A model generated the notes under the pieces. The model was not told the origin of the DNA. It saw only the letters and a list, made by a program, of their open reading frames with translations, and did no database searches. Made by a program: the position numbers and the translations under genes. DNA of 64,000 bases from Eremophila alpestris peregrina (Eukaryota; Chordata; Aves; Passeriformes; Alaudidae). The DNA lies in assembly GCA_009792885.1 (NCBI GenBank), contig WMCF01000012.1:13353641-13417640 (forward strand), in the 5' to 3' direction. The stretch's first letter is position 1; each line of letters opens with the position of its first letter. Positions 52,001-57,740 of this stretch are shown piece by piece.

Positions 52001-54969
52001 CTTAAAGAAAAAAAAAAGTATATTATACACAAAACCCACTCATATTGTAGTTTCAGAATCTTAATGTTGTACACTGAAAGTAAGATTCTTCACTGGCATA
52101 AATCAGTGTAGAGTCCTCAAAGTCAATATGATTTTTGTTACATAAGGGTATTGTGGGGGACAAGGCCAAAGGGATTACAGAAGGGCAGATAAAAGACATC
52201 CAAGCCCTTCTCTTGCCCACTGATGGAGTCACTCCATCACAGAAAGCCAATGGGTTGGTCAGGCAGGACCTGCCCTTGGTGAAGCCATGCTGGCTGTCTC
52301 AAATCCCCTCCTTGTCCTCCATGTGCCTTAGCACAGCTTCCAGGAGGATCTGTTCCATGATTTTCCCAGGCACAGAGAGGAGGCTGAGAGGTCAATAGTT
52401 CCCAGGAAAGATCTACCCTTTTTAAGGATGGGTACTGTACATTCCTTTTTCCAGTCTGGAAACTGGGATTTCACGTAACTGCCATGACTTTTCAAACATC
52501 TTGGAATGTGGCAACTACATCAGCCAGTTCCTTAAGGACTCTGGGATGCATCTCACTAGATCCAATCATATCAAAGAAATAATGTCCTTATTTTTAAGAC
52601 ATCATTAGTTCCTCATTTTGATTGGTATCAAAGGATTGGAAAATTTAGAACCTTTCCACAAAGGTTTGTTACCACTGACTGACAGTGAGTTTATATGTGT
52701 GTTGAGACACAATCTGCTTTGCAAAAAGAAACATCTGGTTTATATTTCCTGATACGTTTTCCTTTTGTATGAGCAGGCAACTCTAATAGTCTATAAATTC
52801 ACTGGGTAAGACAAAGGAAATCTAAATCTTTTCCTAATTACTGTTGAGCTTTGGTTTTTTTCCACTTCAACTGCTTTTCAATTACAATTTATAGCCAAAT
52901 TGTCATACATTCCTAGAACATAATTCACTTTAATAACAGTAAACCAGATCATACCAGAAACTGCAGAATTTCCTGTAGAAAGATCATGAGTGGCACAAGG
53001 ATATCTGGACCCTGGCACCTTTTTTCAGGAATGGTGGGACCTCAGGGAACACTAGCCCTAGGGCCACCTGCCCAGCAGAGCTCTTCATGAGTGCCTGCAG
53101 CTTCCACACTCAGCTGCCTGGGCATGTATTCAGGGCCATGAAAGAACTTAACAGAAACTGGGGCTGGGAGAGGGGAAGTCGTTTGGAAATTAAGGTGCAG
53201 AGAATGCACATCTCCTGGGATCTCTTGAAAATGGTCTCTAGCTGTGTGCTGGAAACATGTTTGGTTACACAGGACAAAATACCTGGGTCCTACTGCACAT
53301 AGCAGCTGAACAAGAAATTGAAAGCAAAGTTACATCTCAGCCAAACAGATTGCCTACAGAAGAGGTTCACTGTAGGTTTCACATGTAAGTTCCTCTTTTT
53401 CTCCTCTTCTTTAGATTGGATGTTATGAAAAATTTCTTTACGGGAAGTTTAGTCAGGCATTAAAACAGGTGCCCCAAAGAAGTGTTGGAATCAGCATGGT
53501 TGGAAACATTCAAAAATTGTTCATAGGTAGGTCTTAGGGACATGGTTTAGTAGCACACCTGGCAGTGATGGGTTAATGGTTGGGCTCAGTGTTCTTTGAG
53601 GTCCTTCCAGCCTTAAGGATTCTATGTTTGTATGAGTCAAGGACCAGCCTATGCTGGGGAAGTAGAGGTGGGGTGCTATGGCCAGTGCCCCTGTGCTGAT
53701 GGAAAAAAAAGCCCTGGGTAGTTTCAGCAGATGCACTACACTACTTGAGGCCAGTCTCTAGAGAAGATCCCACACTGTCCTGTCCACCACCTCCTGTTTT
53801 CCCTGGTATGCCTCTGCTCCTTAGGAGTGCTGATTCAGCTGAAGTACTTGCCAGTGGATTGCAAAAATAGTACTGATGACCAAGACAGAAGTTTTAAAAA
53901 ATCTATTGAGACTGGTGCTCCTTCACGTATCGTCACAGAAACCAGCAAAAACCCTGGAAAGGAGGTTAAAAACTATATTTATATATAAATACACAAAAGT
54001 CTATGCTGTGGCACAAACCAGAATTTTTCAAAACACCACAATCTGCTTGGTTATGAATCATCAAAACCATTTCTCATTGTCTATAACATGACATCATCAT
54101 GACAACTGCTTTCAACTTCTTCCTGCTGTAACTCAGGTGGGGCAATTTGTAAAGCAGATGAGTAGCAGAATGGTAATATGTGAAATATATTTCATTATTC
54201 CTATAAGCTTGACATTTGAACAGAAAATGGAGTTTTAATGTATTTGCCATCTGCTAACAATTTGGCTGTTGCAGAGCAAAACAAACAATGCTGTACACAA
54301 TATGCTTATTGTATGTGATTGTTTTTTCTTAATTGCTCCTTAAGTAGTGTCTCCGTGACTAAAATTCAAAATGCTGTAGTGGGCTATGCATTACTCAAGG
54401 GGCACTGGTTACCCTCATGGGACAAAAATAAGCAGCTGAGAGAGACTGGACGATATCTCCTTACTGGAAGTTTTGAAATATCCATTTTTCACTCATGAAA
54501 GGAAACTCTGATCAGACTCATTTCTGTGCACTCATGCTACTGAGCTCAGCCTTTGGATTGCAGGGTTGCAGTTCTCTGCCAGCTGTCTACTTAAGCAAAA
54601 GGCTGAATTTCACACACCATTCAGTGTCATGCCTTTTAGTGACTACCCAAAAGAAGAACAAAAATCTATAAAGCCACTCTTTTTAGTTTTTCCCAGACCT
54701 GCAAACACACTCAAAGCAGCAAAACAGAGCCCAAATACCTGTGGAGTAAGTTTCCCAACCCTCTGTGTTATTGGCTCATTAATCACAACTTCTACTTTGC
54801 AGACATCCTTCTCTTTGGGGATGGAAAACTTGAGGTCTTCTTCTGACAGGAAGACAGACTGTCCCTTCATCACTTTCAGCCCAAGGTTCACACTGATAAA
54901 GGAGGAGCACACAACTCTGAACACAACAGGCAGCAGTAGAAACAACCAGTTTTTCTCAAAGGGCTTCAT
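6344..54969 (-). CDS. FREM1: FREM1, FRAS1-related extracellular matrix protein 1 (34 coding exons; 3' end missing)
   Basis: FREM1 (QBRICK) is a secreted basement-membrane protein. With FRAS1 and FREM2 it forms a mutually stabilising complex that anchors epidermis to dermis. Thirty-four exons join in one open frame with matching phases. Residue numbers in the exon entries leave out the artefactual 30 codons of exon 4. Order: signal peptide (about 1-22), N-terminal region with the FREM1-typical KVMKGQSVFLSEEDLKFSIP, twelve CSPG/NG2 repeats (about 276-1740) each with an acidic D-x-D patch then a P..G turn, Calx-beta (about 1737-1855), basic linker, and the start of a C-type lectin domain (from about 2051). 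The lectin domain separates FREM1 from FREM2 and FREM3. The visible 2083 codons plus a tail of about 95 match the human length of about 2180 as I recall it. The start is the first ATG before a hydrophobic stretch, with A at -3. The 3' end was not located. Confidence 0.96.
7103..7228 (-). CDS. FREM1: FREM1 coding exon 33
   Basis: Residues 2004-2045: DFHSFQKACTPDLKGLLHYE, STQKLFQCDGITWKFW, NSQSK, aligned with human NCTLELKGLFHFEE and YQCNGIAWKAW. Acceptor ctttccag, donor AAG|GTAAAA, phase 0. Confidence 0.92.
7423..7581 (-). CDS. FREM1: FREM1 coding exon 32 (linker)
   Basis: Residues 1951-2003: YHGIVSLKIEDDTSSAETNK, KAQPQVNVTSSRKTEIPQAD, AEPRSRHK. The acceptor (actgtaaaatgaag) has a poor pyrimidine tract but is fixed by the YHGIVSLK match. 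A GT at 7505-7506 could be a donor, but reading through keeps the conserved IPQAD. Donor AAG|GTATGA, phase 0. Confidence 0.84.
7582..7842. other. FREM1: FREM1 intron 31
   Basis: A 261-bp A-rich intron between two small linker exons; nothing further seen. Confidence 0.7.
7843..7890 (-). CDS. FREM1: FREM1 coding exon 31 (48-bp small exon)
   Basis: Residues 1935-1950: VHPSSVFRNETDVVFK, aligned with human VRPSSVYRNGTDIIYN. Acceptor tttttcag, donor AAA|GTAAGA; exactly 16 codons, phase 0, so skipping it would not shift the frame. Confidence 0.88.
8634..8872 (-). CDS. FREM1: FREM1 coding exon 30 (linker)
   Basis: Residues 1855-1934: QCSYSRSSGQSKHDFWGRGT, SLGSSIPSRP, RTRMRVTGNGRI. Ser/Arg-rich and poorly conserved compared with the repeats, but QC.YS....SKH and R..GNG anchor it to human. 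Acceptor cttccag, donor ATA|GTAAGA, phase 0. Confidence 0.9.
8873..10064. other. FREM1: FREM1 intron 29
   Basis: About 1.2 kb, AT-rich, no recognisable gene or repeat. Confidence 0.7.
10065..10214 (-). CDS. FREM1: FREM1 coding exon 29 (Calx-beta ends)
   Basis: Residues 1805-1855: VSTKMWNIAITYDGLEEDDE, VFEVVLNSPVNAVLG, VVKILDSKG. The D-x-x-x-E-x-D-E-x-F-x-V-x-L run carries the acidic residues typical of Calx-beta. Acceptor tctgttag, donor GAG|GTACTC, phase 1. Confidence 0.95.
11083..11155 (-). CDS. FREM1: FREM1 coding exon 28 (Calx-beta)
   Basis: Residues 1781-1805: VNEISARLGKDFTVTPSKLV, QFDP. The pattern G-x-D-(Y/F) then L-x-F-x-P is the Calx-beta signature. Acceptor cttctcag, donor CAG|GTATGA, phase 1. 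Only 73 bp, too short to stand out as an open frame. Confidence 0.92.
11156..12582. other. FREM1: FREM1 intron 27
   Basis: About 1.4 kb of unique-looking sequence. Its only notable structure is the palindrome at 11674-11697. Confidence 0.7.
11674..11697. repeat. Perfect 24-bp palindrome with TATATA core
   Basis: The left half GGTACCTCCTAT is followed exactly by its reverse complement. A further GGTACC occurs a few bases downstream. It could form a cruciform or a dyad binding site; no function is shown. Confidence 0.8.
12583..12712 (-). CDS. FREM1: FREM1 coding exon 27 (Calx-beta begins)
   Basis: Residues 1737-1780: LELRWSRIEMLQTEYEVCEN, VSLKITRAGHLGQSAFITVK. The YEVCEN followed by an alternating hydrophobic strand is the start of the Calx-beta fold. 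Acceptor tcccacag, donor AAG|GTAAAG, phase 0. Confidence 0.93.
12713..15193. other. FREM1: FREM1 intron 26
   Basis: About 2.5 kb. Short open frames occur on both strands without recognisable protein motifs. No repeat recognised. Confidence 0.6.
15194..15338 (-). CDS. FREM1: FREM1 coding exon 26
   Basis: Residues 1689-1737: GFIQEGFSQKDLNSKIILYV, INQSREVDSDNLEFRVTDAS, GNSAAPQ; this ends the last CSPG repeat. Acceptor tttcctag, donor AAG|GTAGCT, phase 2. Confidence 0.93.
15789..15990 (-). CDS. FREM1: FREM1 coding exon 25 (CSPG repeat 12)
   Basis: Residues 1622-1689: VDHLDKTAPKIIHL, ELLKNGNYGIYITARSLRAS, DPNTEDDKLIFKIL, GPHYGYLENTTTG. Acceptor tgatttag, donor CAG|GTGATT, phase 1. Confidence 0.95.
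15991..17112. other. FREM1: FREM1 intron 24 (GC-AG)
   Basis: About 1.1 kb, bounded by a GC donor and an AG acceptor (tgatttag). Nothing else recognised inside. Confidence 0.8.
17113..17527 (-). CDS. FREM1: FREM1 coding exon 24 (CSPG repeat 11), GC donor
   Basis: Residues 1483-1621, the longest exon here (415 bp): FIISNGLRTKHGTFKIALEA, DVLQLSDPDTAKENLTFLLA, NFTQQDVDNRHVAYKHGGG, ATDRTNQGFIVNGRV, AFTIQ. Acceptor ctctttgccag. The downstream site is CAG|GCAAGT, a GC donor that otherwise fits the consensus perfectly. No GT donor here would keep phase 0 and the conserved FTIQ-VDHLDK join. Confidence 0.94.
17528..22488. other. FREM1: FREM1 intron 23, about 5 kb
   Basis: One of the two longest gaps between coding exons. 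Its short open frames show no recognisable domain or codon conservation. The short tandem catgtataca motif near 20173-20195 is the only local repeat noticed. Confidence 0.6.
22489..22753 (-). CDS. FREM1: FREM1 coding exon 23 (CSPG repeat 10)
   Basis: Residues 1395-1483: DIAVFTELLRAPKGDRSYI, LALDGTDKPEELLYVITSPP, YGYIEYVSYPGIPI, FSQMDVARQIVCYIHKAKA. Acceptor ttatgcag, donor CAG|GTAAGG, phase 2. Human has KGDRGF at the KGDRSY position. Confidence 0.95.
22860..23065 (-). repeat. Diverged CR1-type LINE fragment
   Basis: agcatggaagggacttcaggat and ccttctgctcaaagcaggg match the antisense CR1 3' region as I know it. Strongly eroded and lying between coding exons 22 and 23. Confidence 0.55.
23480..23675 (-). 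CDS. FREM1: FREM1 coding exon 22
   Basis: Residues 1330-1395: VGQGWVTLQTGMKCTQEEVD, LVRYVHTGTVGSKKKDSFTF, YLWDGYNRSPAVDF, IKDLEKG. Acceptor ctttctag at 23676-23677; an AG four bases further in would shift the frame. Donor AGG|GTAAGG, phase 1. Confidence 0.94.
24985..25031. repeat. TTTTG pentanucleotide repeat
   Basis: Poly-T followed by about seven TTTTG units, ending about 17 nt from the donor of coding exon 21. On the transcribed strand this is a CAAAA-rich intron start. Confidence 0.9.
25048..25189 (-). CDS. FREM1: FREM1 coding exon 21 (CSPG repeat 9)
   Basis: Residues 1282-1329: KNDIEVNIGETQIISSAVLS, EDKDTPRERIYYLFERL, ENGQLQLK. Acceptor ttttttcag, donor AAG|GTTAGT, phase 0. A TTTTG repeat lies 17 nt inside the following intron. 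Confidence 0.95.
25190..27536. other. FREM1: FREM1 intron 20
   Basis: About 2.3 kb. Contains a short CR1 tail near its right end; otherwise nothing recognised. Confidence 0.6.
27370..27465 (+). repeat. CR1 3' tail fragment
   Basis: ggttggactt-like core (ggtcggacttgattatctta), then ggccttttccaacctta and gatgattctatt, the standard CR1 3' end on the plus strand. Confidence 0.8.
27537..27681 (-). CDS. FREM1: FREM1 coding exon 20
   Basis: Residues 1234-1282: MKLMYMHDDSENLTDSFKIQ, LSDGKHKVLRTIS, VIPINDETPVLS. Acceptor cttacacag, donor CAA|GTAAGT, phase 2. Confidence 0.94.
27682..29202. other. FREM1: FREM1 intron 19
   Basis: About 1.5 kb with a plus-strand CR1 fragment at 28560-28815. A purine-rich stretch at 27691-27735 sits next to the exon 20 acceptor. 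Confidence 0.6.
28560..28815 (+). repeat. CR1-type LINE fragment
   Basis: Contains aggagcaggtttaggctgga, tgtccagagtggttgtggaa and gttcaaggtcaggttgaatg, all typical plus-strand CR1 3' landmarks. Confidence 0.85.
29203..29431 (-). CDS. FREM1: FREM1 coding exon 19 (CSPG repeat 8)
   Basis: Residues 1158-1234: VQEGEMKELDLSVINAVDLD, PLVFEVVQRPSYGFL, HDFSMEFLRNG. Acceptor cgttcag, donor ATG|GTAGGT, phase 1. Confidence 0.95.
30207..30403 (-). CDS. FREM1: FREM1 coding exon 18
   Basis: Residues 1092-1157: SFQLKHLKAMNINYVQARHL, FVLYVSDGLHHSTETPFFV, SPTNDEVPEFIARNIT. Acceptor atctgtag, donor ACT|GTAAGG, phase 0. No long unspliced reading frame marks this exon; it was recognised by similarity. Confidence 0.93.
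31387..31572 (-). CDS. FREM1: FREM1 coding exon 17 (CSPG repeat 7)
   Basis: Residues 1030-1092: ASFLVEEGSSAALTTNHLFA, IDPDTTADDLEFVLV, PPQFGYIENILP, NIGISI. Very close to human. Acceptor gtgcacag, donor TAG|GTAAGT, phase 1. Confidence 0.96.
32802..32999 (-). CDS. FREM1: FREM1 coding exon 16
   Basis: Residues 964-1030: GEIGLTPSIEILTLIVSDGE, then a Cys-Cys loop (KDCCYDGPPSPP, aligned with human NGCCYNGPNP) and FPVYDLNITVLPVDNQPPS. Acceptor tttcccag, donor CTG|GTGAAC, phase 1. Confidence 0.94.
33000..34710. other. FREM1: FREM1 intron 15
   Basis: About 1.7 kb. Holds an AT-rich imperfect repeat at about 33236-33300 (attgtaatgttataa-like units); otherwise nothing recognised. Confidence 0.6.
34711..34963 (-). 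CDS. FREM1: FREM1 coding exon 15 (CSPG repeat 6)
   Basis: Residues 880-964: VLPVNDELPVVQAGLVPVL, EEVVLSSELIYATDADSDD, QPHHGVVRKAG, VTYKHTG. Acceptor ctgattag, donor CTG|GTAAGT, phase 1. Confidence 0.95.
35200..35910. repeat. Possible dispersed element, perhaps LTR-like, in intron 14
   Basis: The text style (gcagtttattacaagggtc, pyrimidine-rich runs, gccacattggcaggg) resembles dispersed avian repeats rather than unique intron. I cannot identify family or borders and see no coding remnant. Low confidence. Confidence 0.25.
35929..36022 (-). CDS. FREM1: FREM1 coding exon 14
   Basis: Residues 848-879: YRHDGSETLTDDVFF, ATDGIHFVEFILQVK. Acceptor ttttcacag. Donor AAG|GTCTGT (+2 to +6 TCTGT) is a weak match, but an alternative GT six bases upstream would drop the conserved V-K pair. 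Confidence 0.88.
36813..37021 (-). CDS. FREM1: FREM1 coding exon 13 (CSPG repeat 5)
   Basis: Residues 779-848: VLTTHLRVEEGGMTPI, HILISDADTKREHLFLLL, QPQHGVVEMDD. Acceptor ccctgcag, donor CAG|GTTAGA, phase 2. Some local divergence from human at DRLSCEDLRTL, but frame and length agree. Confidence 0.93.
37565..37732 (-). CDS. FREM1: FREM1 coding exon 12
   Basis: Residues 723-778: HAVNYMKVAYMPPLQDIGPE, VQFIFSVSNQHGGTLHGICF, ILPVDNQAPE. Acceptor tttttgtag, donor GAG|GTAGGG; exactly 56 codons, phase 0. Confidence 0.95.
38774..38864 (-). CDS. FREM1: FREM1 coding exon 11
   Basis: Residues 692-722: YSDAGKLFMVDTIPKLVKDP and ALRSFTQ. Acceptor tttttgtgtag at 38865-38866 completes a Gly codon with exon 10. 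A competing AG seven bases further in would break the frame. Donor CAG|GTTTGT, phase 0. Confidence 0.92.
38865..40014. other. FREM1: FREM1 intron 10
   Basis: About 1.15 kb, no gene or recognisable repeat. Confidence 0.65.
40015..40211 (-). CDS. FREM1: FREM1 coding exon 10 (CSPG repeat 4)
   Basis: Residues 627-692: VMMIHIIPVDDQLPREAPG, RHLVVKETEISHLT, then FTDVEEQDRELTYTI. Acceptor caattccag. Donor GG|GTAGGT was chosen over the other frames because it leaves phase 2 and avoids an in-frame stop. Confidence 0.93.
40716..40858 (-). CDS. FREM1: FREM1 coding exon 9 (CSPG repeat 3, second half)
   Basis: Residues 579-626: FLQRDLFNGIIYYRHLGGE, VFEDSLEFVLCDSHDPPN, LSEPQ. A close human match fixes the frame. 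Acceptor atttcaacag, donor CAG|GTATGA, phase 0. Confidence 0.94.
41529..41873 (-). CDS. FREM1: FREM1 coding exon 8 (CSPG repeats 2-3)
   Basis: Residues 464-579: GKGFMFTVSDIQAGVVHYHH, DSTKDFVVFRIFDG and the linker PKDDSPPFL, then the next repeat with GQTILIQGSML, ASDMDSSDDYILFNI and KPGPNLIG. Acceptor gttttgacag, donor TAG|GTAAAG, phase 1. Confidence 0.95.
41874..43425. other. FREM1: FREM1 intron 7
   Basis: About 1.55 kb. The longest open stretch (around 42373-42747, minus) has no FREM1 similarity and no clean splice context, so I treat it as chance. Confidence 0.6.
43426..43557 (-). CDS. FREM1: FREM1 coding exon 7 (CSPG repeat 2, first half)
   Basis: Residues 420-464: GLNLLEGQSRAITW, VDNDDIQNVRLVTV and GLQHGRLSVRG. 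Acceptor ctctttgcag, donor GAG|GTAGGT, phase 1. Confidence 0.95.
43685..43915 (+). repeat. CR1-type LINE fragment, 3' end
   Basis: Begins tagattggatattaggaaat and ends with caatgctatgattct, the CR1 3' tail. Diverged in the middle. Confidence 0.85.
44394..44413. repeat. TG dinucleotide microsatellite
   Basis: About ten uninterrupted TG units in FREM1 intron 6. Confidence 0.95.
45417..45525 (-). CDS. FREM1: FREM1 coding exon 6
   Basis: Residues 384-420: VEFEVHDFYFQKSLPITVHL, then DTNAPRVSWNT, which closes CSPG repeat 1. Acceptor ttcacaacag, donor CAG|GTGAGA, phase 1. Confidence 0.93.
46870..47193 (-). CDS. FREM1: FREM1 coding exon 5 (first CSPG repeat)
   Basis: Residues 276-383: TEYAWIPVQIRGAVPNQIP leads into a CSPG repeat with DAEDNETPKSLLIFNI, KPPPQGFITH and FTWRDLSDM. 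Acceptor ctgttgcag, donor GAG|GTAACT, phase 0 on both sides. Confidence 0.95.
47857..48143 (-). CDS. FREM1: FREM1 coding exon 4, carrying a 90-bp adapter/duplication artefact
   Basis: True exon content is about 197 bp. It encodes RNGSCTLGPGVINDKKMSCEEF, then QYRHLDPPSPDTDYIPVRL and LSDSRSKTLHK (residues 210-275). In the assembly the segment PDTDYIPVRLDLSDSRSK occurs twice, separated by about a dozen residues (ISYTHLDVYKRQ) translated from a Tn5 mosaic-end junction. The extra 90 bp keeps the frame. Acceptor gagttacag at 48144-48145 has a mediocre pyrimidine tract but is the choice that keeps phase with exon 3. Donor AAG|GTAGAT, phase 0. Confidence 0.9.
47868..47922. repeat. FREM1: First copy of 55-bp direct duplication beside the adapter
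   Basis: The 55 bp from ttttgcttctgct to agtgtcagg are identical to 47958-48012, with the adapter between them. One copy is the genuine exon; the other is most simply the insert of a short tagmented fragment joined into the assembly. Confidence 0.95.
47923..47957. other. Tn5/Nextera mosaic-end adapter junction (assembly contamination)
   Basis: Positions 47923-47941 read CTGTCTCTTATACACATCT, the complete 19-bp Tn5 mosaic end. They are followed at 47942-47957 by AGATGTGTATAAGAGA, the first 16 bp of its reverse complement. This head-to-head arrangement is the Nextera mate-pair junction adapter, or two concatenated tagmentation ends. It is synthetic library sequence and not bird DNA. Translated on the minus strand it gives the well-known contamination peptide SYTHLDVYKRQ. 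Confidence 0.98.
47958..48012. repeat. FREM1: Second copy of 55-bp direct duplication beside the adapter
   Basis: Identical to 47868-47922. A natural Tn5 insertion would leave a 9-bp target duplication, not 55 bp, so the structure points to library or assembly origin. Confidence 0.95.
48641..48942 (-). CDS. FREM1: FREM1 coding exon 3 (N-terminal region, RRD in place of RGD)
   Basis: Residues 109-209. It begins FTETETFVETF and contains LLEPDCNI, FDYDR and LPAHGQ, all FREM1-typical. Near its end the residues are F-R-R-D-Q-P-W-S-F-F-P (RRD at 198-200, codons 48677-48669). As I recall human FREM1, this position reads PRGDQP, an integrin-binding RGD; here the middle codon is AGA (Arg). Acceptor catttgcag, donor A|GTATGA, phase 1. 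Confidence 0.93.
49627..49721 (-). CDS. FREM1: FREM1 coding exon 2
   Basis: Residues 78-109, starting V-F-D-C-H-F-L-P-N-E and containing HNGCPILDED, a FREM1-conserved N-terminal segment. Acceptor ccttcacag, donor AG|GTAAGC, leaving phase 2. The 95-bp length fits the phases on both sides. Confidence 0.95.
51624..51637. repeat. Short AT dinucleotide run
   Basis: Seven AT units in coding intron 1. Confidence 0.9.
52135..52575 (-). repeat. CR1 LINE reverse-transcriptase fragment (decayed)
   Basis: On the minus strand the sequence matches the CR1 ORF2 reverse-transcriptase region as I know it: a GFTKG-like SQHGFTKG stretch, then a remnant of the FYDGVTASVDKG motif, here reading FCDGVTPSVGK. Stops and indels break it, so it is a dead fossil. 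Confidence 0.85.
53410..53635 (+). repeat. CR1-type LINE fragment, 3' end
   Basis: agattggatgttatgaaaaa, ctggcagtgatgggttaatg and gaggtccttccagcctta, then gattctatg, in plus-strand CR1 order. Confidence 0.88.
54739..54969 (-). CDS. FREM1: FREM1 coding exon 1: start codon, signal peptide
   Basis: Residues 1-77. ATG at 54969-54967 with A at -3. The first 22 or so residues hold the hydrophobic core WLFLLLPVVFRVVCS, a classic signal peptide with likely cleavage near C-S-S. Next come VMKGQSVFLSEEDLKFSIP and INEPITQRVGKLTPQ, which closely match the human FREM1 N terminus. Donor is CAG|GTATTT, phase 0. The 5' boundary of this exon is unclear: a possible acceptor (ccttttgctaag) sits at 55013-55014, so the exon may include about 43 nt of 5' UTR. 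Confidence 0.95.
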
Positions 54970-57589
54970 ATTATAAGTGGATGCCAGCCTTTTTCACCAC
55001 TTGAAAAAATTTCTTAGCAAAAGGAATCTTCTTCCTCCAGCAGCAGACTTTCACCATATAATGAAGGCATTATTAGTCACAGGTAAAAATGTATGACATG
55101 TTTCTATTAACAGGCTCTCCTTGACTGAGATTTGGGCAGTTATTGGGCAGATATTTACAAAATATCCTTAGGTTTTTATAAAATTCATTGGTCAAGCCCG
55201 ATAAAAATGATGAATGTGTTCTCAGAGTCTTTTCAAGGTTTGTTAATCCTGAAAAAAAATAAGAGAAAGAAAATTGCTTTAAGGCTTCCGGCAACTATAG
55301 GGATATAAACAAAACAACAAACACATACAAAATACTTCCAGCATTTCTGACAATTTCAGTTCATTTCAAGCAGCAGATTGACTTCACCTTTGAATACCAT
55401 TCAGTATTTAGAGCACACATGCTTAGAAAATAGCAGACAACCCCAAAATCTGAGAAAATTTCAATGAAAATAAAGAAGACAAGATATTATGGAAAAGAAA
55501 TTGCACAAGTTTCTCATGCCCCTATAGTTACAGCTAATCTTCATCTTTCATGTTTATAAGGTCTTAAGAATATCATTTTTTTCTGACATTAAACAAGCAC
55601 TATTGAAATCCTTTTAAAGGCCTAATCCTCCCAAGTAACTGAAGCTACAGCCCAAAGAATAGGAGGTGATATTTCTTTAATTAAATGTGAGAAGATCATA
55701 AGAATTTCGAGACAGTAGAATTTCAGACAAAAACTTTAGTTTTTGTGAGTATTTAATTCCCTGACTACTTATTTGCCACAACCTTACGACCAACAGTGAA
55801 CTTTCCTGCAAATTAATTAAAAAACAAATCCTTGTATGTCTTTATTTTCTTTGTTGTTGCTAACAGGTAAGTGTTCACTGTTTCCAGCACACTGACCTCC
55901 TGAGCAGCCTGTAACTGAATGCACATATCCACCCAGCTTTAAATTTCACTGGAAAACAACCAGCAGTTCAGAAATTCTGCCAAATTATTCACTTCCTAAA
56001 ATCAAGCAAGACACATCCACTCACTTCACCACATATTTAAGATTGAAGACATTGAGACTTACATACATATAAAGTTAGATGTATGTTGACTCTGTAGTCT
56101 GGAAGGCAAATCTTAACTCTAGTTTTCTAGGTATTTATCTGAAAGTCTTTCCATTTTGGTTTAAAATATTGAAACCATACCAGTCTGAAGAAAATCTGAG
56201 AGAAAATGTAGATTTCTATATATGGTAGAACATTCATATAAGAAAATAATTAGAAATTTTGGATTCAGATAAGGACCTGGCAAAGTGCTAAGAGATGACA
56301 CATAGACCTGGTGGTTTACATCTCATGACAGTAACTCTCTGCTCCGTGATAGCAGGCTGAGACCTAGCTTTATGGTGCAAAATATCTTTATTCACCATAA
56401 TTTTCCAAACATTTTCTTGCATGGCAGCTCACCTGAAATTATAAAATTAAAGCCTGGATAGTTTTGACTTTCTCCACTCCAATGTGGATAGCTATCATAA
56501 AACAATGTTAAAGTTGAGAGATAGCTTCATCACCAGTTTGAAAATGACACTCCTGCAGAGATGCCTGCATCTTGACTCTGCTACAGCCCAGGTTCATCTG
56601 TGTGCCTGCCCCATAAATCCAGCATAGACTACAGCTGTAAACTTCATGTGCAGGCAGTGGATTCTATGCTGCCCTTTCCTACACTGCCTCAAAAACAGAA
56701 CAGAAAGTGTACAAGAGGAATCAGGAGAATTTTTATCAATTTCATGGTGGATGCATGAGACATTCTCTGTTACAAATTTGGTGCTGTTGTCACTGTGTAT
56801 TACAGTTTTGCTTTGACTACTTCAGCTTGCAGACACAGCTCCTGTGCCACTATATGTTTGACCCATATGTTCTAGCCACTGGCCTCTATCTGTATGCTGT
56901 AGGACTGTCTCCTGATGTGGCCAGGTGAAGATCTTGGGAAGTATAACCTCACTTCCTCAATTACTCATGCAATCATACCAAGATGAAATGGCAAGGGATG
57001 ACAGCACCTAATGACAATAAAAATGAGAAAGTCTTGGAGTGAGTGCTAAGATATTAACATCCTCCCAATCTGTGAAGAAGGTCATTGCTGCAATGAAGCC
57101 ATGTGTGTGATGCATGGTACTTACATTGATTGACAGATCTTCAGCAGATATAACAGCTGCTGGTGTTGCCACTGTCACATTTTGTGACTGCTTTGGACTT
57201 CCTTAAAATCTCCTTACTTGTCTGCCCTGAATATCACAGCTGAATCTGATTCACCTCTGCTGTTCCTTGCCATGTCAGCTGTGTATCCAGAATGGACATA
57301 CAACTAAGGGATTGTTTAATTCCAAATGCACCACAATATTTCAGATCTACTTAGCGGCCTAATGAAATAATGGTATTCACAAACAACACAGAAAAAGAAT
57401 CAGTACTGTGAAAATCAGGCTGCTTTCTCATCAACTTTCTGAGGGTCTGTCTATATGCCAAAACAACTGAAATAACTGAACATCTCCAGGCGCACTGTGT
57501 GAGTACAAGCTCACAGAAAGCTACCAGCTTTGGTCCCAGAAGCAAAACAGTCATGTCATTTCAGTGATATATCACATACTAGTTGCTGT

Positions 57590-57740
57590 CCCTCAGTGGG
57601 GATGGAGCACATGATTTATGAGGAGAGGCTGACACAGCTGGATTTGTTCAGCCTGAAGAAGAGAGGCCTCATTGCCTATTTTTAGACTTCTAACAGAAGA
57701 GTGCCTGGAGCACAAGGAGGAGACATACAAACCCACTAAA
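57590..57740 (+). repeat. CR1-type LINE fragment
   Basis: gaggagaggctgacacagct, gttcagcctgaagaagagag and ggagcacaaggaggag match the plus-strand CR1 region upstream of the 3' tail. Confidence 0.8.

Larger units (their letters stand above)
49722..54738. other. FREM1: FREM1 coding intron 1, about 5 kb
   Basis: Contains a CR1 reverse-transcriptase fossil, a CR1 3' fragment and a short TA run. No further exon recognised. Confidence 0.65.

Noticed and set aside
57590..57740. A short coding-looking stretch upstream of FREM1
   Set aside because: It is a CR1 fragment.
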